DNA of 64,000 nt from positions 956,593 through 1,020,592 of the forward strand of contig KL197713.1 of NCBI GenBank assembly GCA_000697665.1, in the 5' to 3' direction. Positions 38,588-49,756 of this stretch are shown here, one piece after another. This DNA comes from Jaapia argillacea MUCL 33604 (taxonomy: Eukaryota > Basidiomycota > Agaricomycetes > Jaapiales > Jaapiaceae). The notes below the pieces were generated by a model. That model saw only the letters and a program-made list of their open reading frames with translations. It had not been told where the DNA came from and searched no databases. Every line of letters begins with the position of its first letter. Positions within the stretch are counted from its first letter, which is position 1. A program made the position numbers and the translations under genes.

Positions 38588-39611
38588 TCAATGCTCCAAC
38601 CAGGCATTCTACAACAACACCATTGGTCAGGATATCCAGGTCGGCAACAAGTAAGGACACTCACGAAAAACCGCTTGTGAATCTGTTTCCCAGCATTGTC
38701 GATGGACGCAATCTCCTCGGGAGTGAGATCAGGGACCTCCGATGTTTCTAGATATTGCTTCACCCGCCCTTCGTTCGACGATGTACTGCGTTACGGGCCT
38801 CAATATCTGGGAGCGCGGAAACTGTGGAGAGACTCACGTAATAGCAACCACGCCCTTTTGCAAGATCCATTTGACATAGACCTGACTCTCAGTCACTGGC
38901 TTTCCGCGTGACTTTTCGAGTCGCTCTCGAATGGACGCAACGATGGGATCGAGAGGCCCTCCTTGATGGCGAATGATGGGGGTCAGGCCACCGTAGGAGC
39001 TGGTCACGATCCCGTGCTTCTTTCCAAACTCAACAATCGGTTCCGCCCACTTCAGCAAGTACGGATGGAACTCAATCTATCCGGTATATCAATAACGGGC
39101 TATCGAACTGATGACTGACAAGGCTCACCTGGTTCACAGCTGGTATAATAGATGCGACCGACAGAATTTCCTCCAAGTCCTTGACACGGAAGTTCGACAC
39201 TCCGATGGACTTGGCAAGACCTTGCGTCTTCGTCTCCTCGACTCCTTTCCAAACCTCCTTCAACTTCCCCTCGTGATGTACCGGCATATGAATCAGGAAC
39301 AAGTCGACATAGTCCAGGTTCAACTTCTTCAGCGACTCCTTCAAGGATTCGACCACAGTTTGGCCCTGTGGCAACTTCCCAAGCTTCGTCACAATGTATA
39401 GTGAGTCGCGAGGCTTCCCTGAGGCTGCAATAGCCGCACCGAGGCTCTCTTCATTTCCGTACACCTGGGCTCCATCGAGATGAATGAAGCCACTCGAAAT
39501 AGCAACCTCGACAGCGTGCTGAGCGTCCTTCTGGTAGAGGGCTGTACCAGTCCCAAATGCTAGGGCGGGGATTCGAGTACCATCATTGAGGGGGAAAGTC
39601 AAAGTAGCCAT
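38588..39611 (-). CDS. Aldo-keto reductase B, tandem copy without presequence
   Basis: It starts MATLTFPLNDGTRIPALAFG, aligning to copy A from its internal Met. The tetrad is intact: FIHLDGAQVYGNEES (Asp, Tyr), YIVTKLGKL (Lys) and DLFLIHMPVH (His). Further shared blocks are KSIGVSNFRVKDLEEILSV, VEFGKKHGIVTSSYGGLTPI and VYVKWILQKGVVAIT. The penultimate exon reads KQYLETSEVPDLTPEEIASI and the last, after an intron ending at about 38604, gives NAWLEH. The exon-intron layout is the same as in copy A, so the pair arose by duplication of a complete gene. Protein divergence is moderate, so the event is old enough for separation of roles. Without a leader this copy is presumably cytosolic. Confidence 0.92.
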
Positions 39612-40864
39612 AATTCAAAGGGGGCAATAGTTCGTCTTGGGCAGTTGGAGGATGTGAACGGGTAGTCGGGCCCTAATCGAATTCGAGCACCGTATTTATA
39701 AGACGATAGCGGGTATGAGCCATATTTACACTTTGCTCGCCATTATTGAGCAATCATGGGGTACGTAGCTGGGTGAGAATCAGGAGGACCGTCGGCACGC
39801 GAATCTCGCTAGACATCATGCACTTGTCGTCATTCTGCTAGTACTGTCAAGGCTATCCAGAGGGGTTGTTTCGCCATGTCTGCGAGTGAGATCGGTGAAG
39901 TGGGAGTTTATTCGAGGACTCCACGCTGGTCCACATTGTCAGGAGCTCAGCAGCCTCGTGCTTCAGGCTTCGAGTGTCGACCGTCGTCGTCAGTGTATCG
40001 TCGTTGTAGCAAGTACGAGTAGGCTGAAGCCATCGTGGAATACTCAACCTGCCCTAAACACACCCAACAAAACTAGGATCATTGCGTAGCTTGCCCTTCA
40101 TCTTTTAACAACTACGACAGGCGCTGTGCTCATTGTAGATTGTCGGCCTCTTGGACAATCCAGCATCGACAGCAGCCTCAGATTGATGATTGCACGCCCT
40201 TTGGCTGATCATTCTAGTTGTCGACGTGGATAGTACCGGTCACCTGGCGTTCCAACAGCTTGTTCTTATAACTTGCCATCGTCCGCGGTTGATTCATGTA
40301 TCTGATTCATCGTCTAGTACTTGAAGTTGGTGAAGAATTTGAGCTTTCTTTGTTGTCAGATTTTGAACTCGTCGGATATATGTCTCCAGATCTTACGTGT
40401 GCGTGAATGGCTGGGGCTCAACCTGCCCTAAATTTCAACGATATATAGTCCACGCATTCTGAAGAGTTTCCCTCATCTAATCATCCCAGGTGCTCCACAT
40501 AGAGGAAGGCTTGCTGTTCTCAAAGACCTTCCTTCATCTATAAAGCAGCCTCAGAGCAAAGGTCTGCCTTGTTTGGCGCATCGTGGGGCTGTCTGCTCAA
40601 TACGATGTTGCCGCCCCTGGCATTCCGACATGCATAAAAAGTAACTCCTTCCTGTGTAATAGATTCCTTAAGAAGACAACGATAACTAAGTGGTAATTAT
40701 GGAAGACAATTGTCCACCCCGACAGCATCCATGACAAGAGGACCGAGAGAGGTTTCCAATACCCAAGAAACACGGCCAAATGAAGCAAAAACACTTTCAA
40801 AAGATTAAAGCAGGGAGCATGGGGTGTAAATGTTCGGGTGTAATTGCCGTGTCCGCCAAGGCAA
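39612..40864. other. 1.25-kb intergenic region, no gene recognised
   Basis: Short frames occur on both strands but none has family resemblance or coherent splice partners. A 12-base word (AACCTGCCCTAA) recurs at about 40048 and 40419. No terminal repeats or transposase remains were seen. Confidence 0.45.
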
Positions 40865-42179
40865 TTACAACTCGGGAACTCCAGTGTATTGACCAGGCCG
40901 AGGGTAGCCAGCATAGCCACTGCTAGTGGTGTGAATAGTAGGAGATCCAACAGGGGAAGGAGGGAATGTGGATGGGTCGGAGGGATCCTGATAACGAAGA
41001 GATCAGAGGTCTGTAGAGGACAGAAAGCCCCTCTGGTAGACTCACATAATATTTGCTTGGCGTCATGGGGGCAGGTTGTTGAATGTAGGGAGGGTTCGAG
41101 TAACCAGCATCGCTCATGGGTGGTTGCACGCCATACATAGCAGAAGGCGCATTGCGATCAGCACGACGCTTGCGCATCAAGTAGAAGGCAACCCCGGCAA
41201 CAATCAAGGCGAGAACAACGACGCCTGCGACGACACCGCCTGCAATGGCGCCAGTGTTGGACTTCTTTCCAGCGGCAGTGGAGGTACTAGAGGGAGGACC
41301 AGTGGTGGTCGACGAAGCGGTACCTGAACTGGGTCCAGAGGAGGTAAGAGAACCGGTCGGTTTGCTGCTGGTAGCCGTCGACTCGGGGGCATCTGAGGAA
41401 GAAGGGATATCAGACAGGGGACTCGCGACTACTCGTAATGCCGACTCACTCAACGCCTCGGCAGCAGCGGGGTCAAAAATGTCAGCTTTCTGGAAGACGA
41501 GTCAGTATCTCTCCATCGGGACGGGATCATTAGACATACCGTAACGTCGAGGTACGCCCACGCGGGCACCGCTGTGCCCAATGGGATGTTTTGGGGATAG
41601 CTGTGTTGGATTGATGAGGGGAAAATATGATGAAATAGGGTGGACTGTACTCACACACCAACATAGACCGAAGAACAATTGAAACTCCATGTACTCCAGC
41701 TGCAAAAAGAGTGTATCAGCTCAAATCCCAAGCCAAGCGTAGTTGATAGACTCACGTTTCAATCGTGCGGTTCTGGCAGGAACCACATGCACTCATCAAC
41801 GAATATGTAACAGTGCTGCATTGGCATTGATTCGTAAGAGCCAGGGTTGGGCCGATGTAATGCGTATTAGCGGGCAACGCGTCGACAGTGTATTCTGAAA
41901 ACAGTGTAAATTCATGAAGAAGATAATAACGAGCAGAAGCCGACGTACGACCGCCATTGCAAGCACCCTGAAGATAAGCTGCGACGAGACAAGGGCTTTG
42001 ACCGCGACTGTTGTCCGACTGAAAATCTCATCAGCGATTGGTTAAGCGCCCGGCAACGGACATACCCAAGCATACGTGGACATGCAGACTGCATTGGTGG
42101 TCTGAGCTCCGACGCCTTGGAGGAAGAGCAGGAGCGAAGCAGCGCCGGCGAGCGACAAGGCTTTGAACGAGGGGACCAT
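40865..42179 (-). CDS. Secreted/plasma-membrane protein: signal peptide, Ser/Thr stalk, one TM
   Basis: The N-terminus MVPSFKALSLAGAASLLLFL plus QGVGAQ is a clear signal peptide. The extracellular part carries several Cys (AAYLQGACNGG, NQCQCSTVTYSLMSACGSC, QNRTIET) and N-glycosylation sites. Next come YPQNIPLGTAVPAWAYLDVT and a Ser/Thr/Pro-rich stalk (about 41290-41400). One transmembrane helix (GAIAGGVVAGVVVLALIVAG) is followed by a basic stop-transfer MRKRRADR. The cytosolic tail is Pro/Tyr-rich (PPYIQQPAPMTPSKYY) and ends YTGVPEL. Proteins with this plan are common in Agaricomycetes and resemble the SKG6/Axl2-like membrane type; a wall-sensing role is only a guess. About six introns. Confidence 0.8.
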
Positions 42180-43036
42180 CGCGACAAGAAATTAAGAGGG
42201 TCGAGGCGAAGGAGAATGGTCAGCCTGTCTGGCCGCAATATAAGAGCCTCAGGAACAACGCGGACGATCACAGCCACGGCGCTTGGCGATTATACTAACC
42301 CCATATGGGACGAAAGGCAGAGTTGGCCCCAGCCTCAAGGCGACTATCCTCCGCGCCGCCCGTTGACCACGGGATTTTGTGATTCAACATGGTGATGGTG
42401 TGCAGACTTGGTTCAGACGGTGCCAGCGCAGGAATGGGCACTTCACGATGCCAATCCTCGACACAATTTTAGCATGACTTGCGATAGACGAAACGTGCTT
42501 CCCAGGTTGGTTCCGATTTTCACTTCGATGGCTGTGTTTATCCGAGCCCAGTCATAGTACAACAGCCACGATTGCATCCACTTGCTGAATTATCCAACTT
42601 TTTTATAGGCAAAGCAGCCAGTTGCACAGGGTCAGTCGGGAAAGCCTCCGGTAGTTCGCAAGTAAGAAAATGGAGCTCTATGGAGTTTGGCTGTTGGGTT
42701 CCATAACTTCCGTTATGAAAGTGGGGTGTTGTTCGGAAATACCTCGAGGTTATATTTTTAGGATGGCCGACCTGCATGAACACCTCAACCTGATAAGCAT
42801 GATCGAGACTGATACTGTAGGTTCTCTGTGGTCAGAACTTTGACTCCCACACAAGATCGATAGCTATCCTCAGGCGTTGTGAATTGAGGCGGTGAAGCTA
42901 GGCGTGGGAATTGTCGAACGTGAGTTTGACGCCTTCGTGGGAAATCGTTAGTCAGACTATACAGTTTGTAGCCACCGCCGAAACTGGAATTGTGCTCGAC
43001 GACCAGCGCAAGTTCAAGTACTCCTCAAGATCCCTA
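42180..43036. other. Divergent intergenic region upstream of RPL7
   Basis: This holds promoters of the membrane-protein gene and the ribosomal protein gene. No conserved frame was seen. Part of it may be a 5' leader of RPL7. Confidence 0.4.
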
Positions 43037-44265
43037 ATGGCCCCCTCCACGACGTGCGTGTTTTCTGCTGCTTCCATCATATCCCTCAGTTGACCGACCT
43101 TTGTTATCCAGTGTCCCGAGTGCTTCGGTTCGTCCAAATTTGACCAGAGGAAACCTTTCGACTGATTTCTTTCTCGACTGCCCTTGATAGGACATTGAGG
43201 TCCCAGAGACCCTCCTCAAGAAGCGCAAGCAAACCGAAAAGGCACGCGAGGAGCGCCTCGCCGCCGCAACCGCCGCCCGCAAGGTTCGTGCTGTTACGAC
43301 TTGGGCCATTCAAAACTTTGTAGATATATGATGCATACGATTCGTTCGAAGAACGGCTAGCTTCAAGCAATGTTGCCATTCAAATACCATCTTTCGGGAC
43401 TGATACTTTCTGCTTTCTGCTCTCCTTCGCATCGAAATGAAGGACATCAGTAGCTAACCATCTACCTCCGTAGGCTGCCAAGGCAAAGCGAGAGGTCATC
43501 TTCAAGCGTGCCGAGACCTATGTTAAGGAGTACCTTCAGAAGGAGCAGGAGGAGATCCGGTTGAAGCGTGCGGCTCGTGCATCAGGAGATTTCTACGTCC
43601 CCGCTCAGCCCAAGGTCTACTTTGTTGTCCGTATTCGTGGGTATGTCATAATCGAAGCCAAGATCAATGGTCTAGACGTTGACATTTTCTTGACCTTTAG
43701 TATCAACGAGATCGCCCCCAAGCCCCGAAAAATCCTCCAACTCCTCCGCCTCCTCCAAATCAACAACGGTGTGTTCGTCAAGGTTACCAAGGCCACTCAG
43801 CAAATGCTCCGTCTGGTCGAGCCATACATCACATATGGGTATGTCCCTTTAGCTTGTAATTACCGATCCCGTTTTAAATGGTTTTGATCAGCGAGCCCAA
43901 CTTGAAGACGGTCCGAGAGCTGATCTACAAGCGTGGCTATGGGAAAGTCCAGAAGCAACGCATCCCCCTCGCCGACAACGCCGTCATCGAGAAGACCCTT
44001 GGCAAGTACGACATCCTCTCAGTGGAAGACCTTGTCCACGAGATCTTCTCCGCTGGCCCCAACTTCAAACAGGTACTGTTTATTTTCACAGATATACCGA
44101 TTTTGTACTGACCTCTGCTCCCAGGCATCAAACTTCCTGTGGCCCTTCAAGCTTTCGAACCCTACCGGCGGCTGGAGGACACGTAAATTCAAGCACTACG
44201 TTGAGGGTGGCGACTTTGGTAACCGGGAAACCAATATCAACAAGCTTATCCGGCAGATGAACTAG
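43037..44265 (+). CDS. RPL7: 60S ribosomal protein L7 (uL30)
   Basis: This is a large-subunit ribosomal protein that contacts 5S and 25S rRNA. It starts MAPSTT, then after an intron [20 protein letters not shown]. The basic N-terminal extension continues [20 protein letters not shown]. The L30 fold follows with [60 protein letters not shown] and [20 protein letters not shown]. The family end [20 protein letters not shown], then [15 protein letters not shown], closes it. Five introns interrupt the gene; the second (43284-43473, 190 nt) is much longer than usual here. The exact first donor is ambiguous (AC|GT at 43054 breaks frame, while TGC|GT at 43058 keeps it). Identity is certain. Confidence 0.95.
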
Positions 44266-44511
44266 GCTGAGCGACGTGTTGGTCCCGTTTGTCGGTCAGG
44301 GGATGACGGAGGCCTGGGAGAAGGCTTCCTATGCCGGGGGTTATGCTTGGCTGGTCATATATGTTTGTCTGCTACCTCTACGCCTCGTATGCTCCTATGA
44401 CATTTGCTGTAAAACTGCAAGGTCGCTCCTTGAAAGTAAGCGCAGTTGGACACATTTGGTCGGAATTGAATACAATCATAACATTGCATTGTACGAGTAT
44501 CAAAATTCTTG

Positions 44512-46061
44512 TCAGGCCTTGACATCGATGATGAGAAGAGAGTCTTCTGGTCTGTCTAGCATCCTCATTACCATACATACCCGACTCGATACTTCGTCAA
44601 AAGCAAACGTACTATGAGTCTTGTCGTGTGGAATCGACAGAGACCCTACTTTGAAGTCATCCGCTGTCCAGCACCCTGACTCATTGACGTGATTCAAAGT
44701 GATAAACACCAGCTCCAACGATCGGCCATCTCCTAAGCCCACACAGCGCCGTAGCCCCATCCCGAATGGAATGAACTGAGTTTCCAGAGGTAAGACCACT
44801 ACAGAGTGCCTGGGAGTGTCATCTTCAAGCCTGTCGAGAATATGGACAACGGATGAGCTCCGGTAGTGGACAGGATCCCACATTCGAATGACGATTGGCG
44901 AATCATGAACGGCGGTTGTTGGAGACCACAGGATGGGGTTTGTCTTCGCGGGTGACAACCCATCAAACGTATGGACAACGACACAATCCACGTAGTCAAT
45001 GTTTGGGACTGCACTTTGGATGGCCGGAACCGTGCGCAGCGGGGGTATATGAATGACTCTGATCGAAGTTTTGTCGAGCAGGATCAACCTGTCCTCACTT
45101 ATCAATCGGATAATGTTATCTTGGGGCTAGAGCTATGGATAAATATGGGGAGAGTGCTGGGGGGTGAAAACATACATCGAATGTCCCATTCCCGCACCCC
45201 ATCACGACCTGTTGCACCGTGACATCGTCGTGGCGCCCAAGCCTTCTGACAACGAGAACGGGCTCATCGCACCACTTGACAGCGATGAATGCAAGAAGGT
45301 CACCACCAACCGATGGCGACCCGATCCCAGCATTATGAGGTAGGGATACTGAAGTCAACAATTTGAGGTCAGGAGGGTCCGTTTCCGCGAGATAGACGTG
45401 GAGTCTGTCGTGACTTTCGAGTCCGATCATCAGGGTGACAGAAAAGATATATAAAAGGCGGACTCACCCGCCAGGTCTTGCTCCGAATCCAAAGATGAGC
45501 AACGGTTCATGTTTAGCCGAATACGACCATTCGAGGAAGTTGGACCATCGGAAATCCACCTCTAATACAATGACCGCTGGAGGCAGATCTGAAATATGCT
45601 CCACGAAGCGACCCAGCTTCCGCATACGAAGTGTCCCAGATTCTATACCATGGTAGACTTCAAGAATCCACTCTCCACCATAGGAAGATGTTATCCAACC
45701 CCTCCGGAAGACGAACTTCCCTGATCGTCCGGGTGGAAGGGCCACTGATGTGCCATAACCGGGCGATTTGAGCATCTCGTAGAATAACCCGCCTAAGTTC
45801 TTGGACGGTCATATCGCCCAGGTGCCCATGGATCGGGGTCACATCCACGAGTATTTGCGCTGCGTGGAGAGTCACTGATGGGTCTCGGGCAATGGGATGT
45901 AGTCTCTTGCAAGTCTTTACGTTTTGACGACGATGAGCATCCCCAGCGATGAAACTTGGCATTTGTTAAGAACAACTCACCAGTTCAAGACTTGCCAGGT
46001 CTCCAACATCCATCAGACACGCTATCCTCAGAATAATCTCGTCCGGAAATCCCAGCATCAT
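44512..46061 (-). CDS. F-box-type protein, copy 1
   Basis: The N-terminus MMLGFPDEIILRIACLMDVG plus DLASLEL is an F-box-like motif (substrate adaptor of SCF ubiquitin ligases). After an intron it reads CKRLHPIARDPSVTLHAAQI. The rest is a large variable domain, probably a beta-propeller-like substrate module: GPSTRTIREVRLPEGL, GEWILEVYHGIESGTLRMRK, SSSVVHILDRLEDDTP, QFIPFGMGLRRCVGLG and VCMVMRMLDRPEDSLLIIDV. It ends VKA. It shares many blocks with the adjacent upstream gene, so they are tandem paralogues. Such F-box genes are expanded and fast-evolving in Agaricomycetes. Substrate unknown. About four introns. Confidence 0.72.
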
Positions 46062-46361
46062 GTGTGGGGGATCACTGGATACTTGACACAGAAAGTATTT
46101 GTAGCTTGTCGCTGATTCGGATAAGTGATGAACTCCAAGAGTCAACACCAGCGACCAACATCTTATATTCCGAACCGTACTGGTTCGCTCGATGGCGGTA
46201 ATACTGACTGTAACAATTCCGCAACCTCTTGAGCCGAAGAAAAGCGAGACCTCTCTTTCCGTACAAAGAGACCTGGGTCGACACGATGATTCTGACTCCA
46301 GCCAAATCATCCTACAATGTTCATGACCATTACAATGGTCGCAAGGACCTCCATCTAGTGC

Positions 46362-47888
46362 TCATACCTTGACGTCTATAACCAACATGGAGCCGGTGTG
46401 ATTTAGAAATCCATCGTCCCTCATCACCAGACAAACTCGACCCGATATTTCATCAAACCCGAATGACACAGGATGTCGATTGTGCGACAAGAGTAAGGAC
46501 CCAACCCGAAAACTATCCGCAGTCCACCCCTTAGAGTCGGCAAGAGGATCAAATGCGATGAACCAAAGCTTGAGGTGTTCGTTGCCGTAGAGACAGACAG
46601 AACGTCGTAAGCCCATCCCAAAAGGGACCCACCGGCTTTCCATGGGCAAAGTTACCGTGGAGACTTGCGGCTGTGTAGTTGTACATTGGTCAAGAATATG
46701 AACGACGGATGAGCTGTGCCCTGCAACTTCGTCCCATGTACGGACCACAAATGGCAATCGATGTGCATTTGGAAAACCCGACCAGATAGAGCGATTGGCA
46801 ACAGATGGAGAGACACGGTCGAAAGTGTAAATCACGACTGGCTCAACGGGGATGGCACTGGCTTCGGTGATTGCGCCCACCGATGGTTGCGACGACATTT
46901 GAGGCAGGTCAAACATGTTGATTGATTCTGGTTCAAGAAGGATGACCCGTGTCTCCGATATGACTCGTATCAGAGTAGGTCCATCCTAAGGGGGTATGAG
47001 TAGCGAAGTCCGCAGATGCAACAGAATCACACACATGGAACCTCCCCGTGCGACGCTTCACCAGTCTGCTGGACCGTGTCTTCGTTATGGGGGCCAATTC
47101 TTCGCACAACGAGGAGGGGACAATCGCCCACCATGAATGACAGGAGGTTGTCACTCATCGAAGGAGTCATCAATCTGTTACTGGTTGGGAAATTAAGCTC
47201 GGTCAACAGCTCAAGAGCTGGCGTTGTAGTGTCCACAGAGAAGACGCGGATCCTATCGTGGCTTCGATGACGCTCATTAACGGGGCGATCAAGGTGGCCG
47301 GGAAAACGCAAGGTACCCACTCAGCTGGAGAAGTGTAGTGAGAAACGAATACGGGATCACGTCCGGGGATGACGGCGAGATGAAAATCCATCATCGTCAA
47401 AAAGTCAGGAAGACTGACTACAGCGTTTGGTCCCACCGTATCAGCCCCCAGCGTCTCGAACATCCGCAACCTTAGGTTGCCACTCGAGAGAACCTCAACC
47501 ATCCAACTTCCACCCGGAAGCAATTGGATGGCTGTAACTTCGCGTGCCAGAGGAACCTCCCTGATGGTTCTGGTCGAGAGATCCGATTGGGGCCATATGT
47601 CATGGACGAGGGCGTCTTTCGCAGCGAGTCCACGAAGTTCGCCAACAGGTAGCGTCCACAACTCGGGTGTTGGCATTAGTGGAATCATGTCTTGAACACC
47701 GCGTATGAACAACACACTATCTTGTAAAGTCTCGTGGAGTGATTTACAAGTCTTGCTCGATACCTTAATTATGTTTCAGATGGAACGAGAAGCGGACCGC
47801 GACTCACTAGAGAAACGTTGACGACATCGCGGATGGGCAGATTCTGCAGGAGATCCAACACAAGCTCATATGGAAGTTGTAGCAGCAT
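46362..47888 (-). CDS. F-box-type protein, copy 2
   Basis: It starts MLLQLPYELVLDLLQNLPIR plus DVVNVSL, a recognisable F-box. An intron follows, then SKTCKSLHETLQDSVLFIRG. Blocks shared with copy 1 are LSTRTIREVPLAREV, SWMVEVLSSGNLRLRMF, GDLLAF-like DNLLSFMVGDCPLLVVRRIG, SSSVVHILDQCTTTQP, RWVPFGMGLRRSVCLYG and GRVCLVMRDDGFLNHTGSML. It ends VIDVKV at a GTATGA, which could instead be a donor for a further exon downstream (about 46306-46080). The stop is preferred because copy 1 ends at the equivalent point. Divergence from copy 1 is high, so the duplication is not recent. Confidence 0.72.
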
Positions 47889-48290
47889 CAGAATGAATAG
47901 CTATCTGCGGATGAGTGACAAAGTTGAGGAAAGGTGTTATCTGAAGGCTGACTCGTGTGAGGGCATCGGGGTTGCAGCATGTGAAGCCATTTCTAACACC
48001 GACGGTACCGTCAACCTCGAATATGGCACAGCTTCCACCACACCGATGGCACCTTCGTCGACCATCTCTGGTCGCTCACAACGTGGCTAGATCAGTATCT
48101 AGCTATTCTCGTCCTTGAGCGAACATCTTCGCCATCGTTTCTGTGGCAATGCAGCAGGTACGCACATTAATTCAAACAGTTGGGTTGCAGTAATCTGGAT
48201 CTCAATGTACATGTTCAGCAAAGAGCACAGAGGGCGTTTGGTCCCTATGTACCCCCGCATAATTCGACTACTCCTCTTGCAGACCCTCAA
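47889..48290. other. Divergent intergenic region
   Basis: It lies between the start codons of F-box copy 2 and the gene at 48291. No confident coding exon was found. Confidence 0.4.
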
Positions 48291-49486
48291 ATGGGTTCGA
48301 AGGGGGTGAACGATCTTCTACATACATTGAGGTACGCCATCGTGTTCAGCATACAGTAGATCTACCTCCATCTCACGAATATATCAATCTTAGGGGAGAG
48401 CAATTCCGACATTCCCAGAACCTTCGTCGGACTAGAGCACATCTACTTCCAAGTCACATATCCAACACTCCATCCCTCCCTCTCGAGATATTGCACGCTT
48501 CTCAGGGGTTATCTCATACCGGGGAGAGCTTTCCGCCTCCCCAACCAACAGTTCCAACCAATGTTCGCCCCTTTGCCGGCCCAGGACCGCCGAAAAGTTG
48601 GATCCCATCTTCACAATCAGAGGAGTTCAGTCACGAGAGTGCATTATGGCGAGCTCGTGCGCTCTCCGTCATATTTTCTCGCCTCCCCTTCAGTTCCACT
48701 CTCAGCACCAAGGTTTTAACAAACCCTGCCTATTCGCCTTCATCACACCCAAATTCGACATCCGTGCCACCTCTCACCCTCCTATGTCTTCGCATCATTC
48801 TTTCAGATTACCTCAGCTCGGATGATTTTACTGAAGATTTAGTCCTTTCGATACCGCCCCACCTCCGACGTGACCTGCTACGATACACTACGATACACTA
48901 TCCACTTCCAAGTGCGAAGTTATTTGGGTTGTGCGAGCCTGATGGACATGCAGATGGTGAACTTATAGTCGTGGGTCCCTCTGCGTCTCTACAAAGCAAT
49001 CATTTCAGGACACACGATCGGCCTCAAAGGGAGCATCAGGATGGTTTTAGCGAAGGTGTAGAAATAGCAATTGACGATTTGTCTTGGGATTCCCCTGCAA
49101 CTACTCTCCCACCACCCTTTCACACCCTCATCCTCTTATCAACACCCCTACCTCTTCCTTCGATTCCATCATTACCTGCCACCCTAACCCATGTGGCGCT
49201 CCTCTCGCTCCCATCCCCGATACCCATCCATCGTCTCCCAATGTTGTGTCCTCTCCTCGTCGTGCTGGACCTTTCCTTCAACTCGTGGATACGCGAGGTG
49301 CCTGCAGGGCTGAAGAGAGTTGATTGGGGGAGGTGGAGGAGACTAGAAATCCTGGGTCTGAGAGGTGGTTCGATCCGTAGTGGGGGCGAGGAGTATGAAC
49401 AGTTGCGGGTTAGGGTGAACAAGGGACGATGGGCGGATGTTGAGATCGTCGTTGATGACCATGTTGTTGAGCTTCAGCTTGATTAG
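48291..49486 (+). CDS. Conserved-looking protein of unknown function, Leu-rich C-terminal half
   Basis: The start is set by splicing: MGSKGVNDLLHTLR at 48291-48331, then a 64-nt intron to GEQFRHSQNLRRTRAHLLPS (exon from about 48396). The remaining 1.1 kb is one open exon with no in-frame ATG near its beginning, so an upstream exon is needed. The middle contains LTLLCLRIILSDYLSSDDFT and DLVLSIPPHLRRDLLRYTTI. The C-terminal half has Leu-rich turns: FHTLILLSTPLPLPSIPSLP, LTHVALLSLPSP, LLVVLDLSFNSWIREVPAGL and RRLEILGLRGGSIRSGG. These resemble irregular leucine-rich repeats as found in F-box/LRR-like fungal proteins, but no F-box is clear. About 375 residues. No function assigned. Confidence 0.65.
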
Positions 49487-49756
49487 CCAATGGACCGCGA
49501 TGGTGCACTTTAAACGATGTGAAATGTCTGCGTATGGGCGTAACAAGTATACAATACTGGAAATTGCAATCAATGTATGTGCTACAAGGTGACGAGGCAA
49601 ATGTCCACAGACACAACAACGGGATATAGAATAATGACAGCGTAAAAGAATAAAATTACTAGAACAATGTTGCTTGGAGATTGATTGGTCGTGGCAATTC
49701 ATTGGGTATCAAGGGGAAATTTGACGTTGACGTTAATCCAGGGGTGTCGTGTACGG

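Noticed and set aside
39612-40864. Possible transposon remnant in the 1.25-kb gap
   Set aside because: No terminal repeats, target-site duplications or transposase-like motifs; only one 12-base word is repeated.
40597-40950. 117-codon minus-strand hydrophobic frame
   Set aside because: Its first part overlaps the last exon of the membrane-protein gene in another frame and the rest is 3' UTR; there is no start context or homology.
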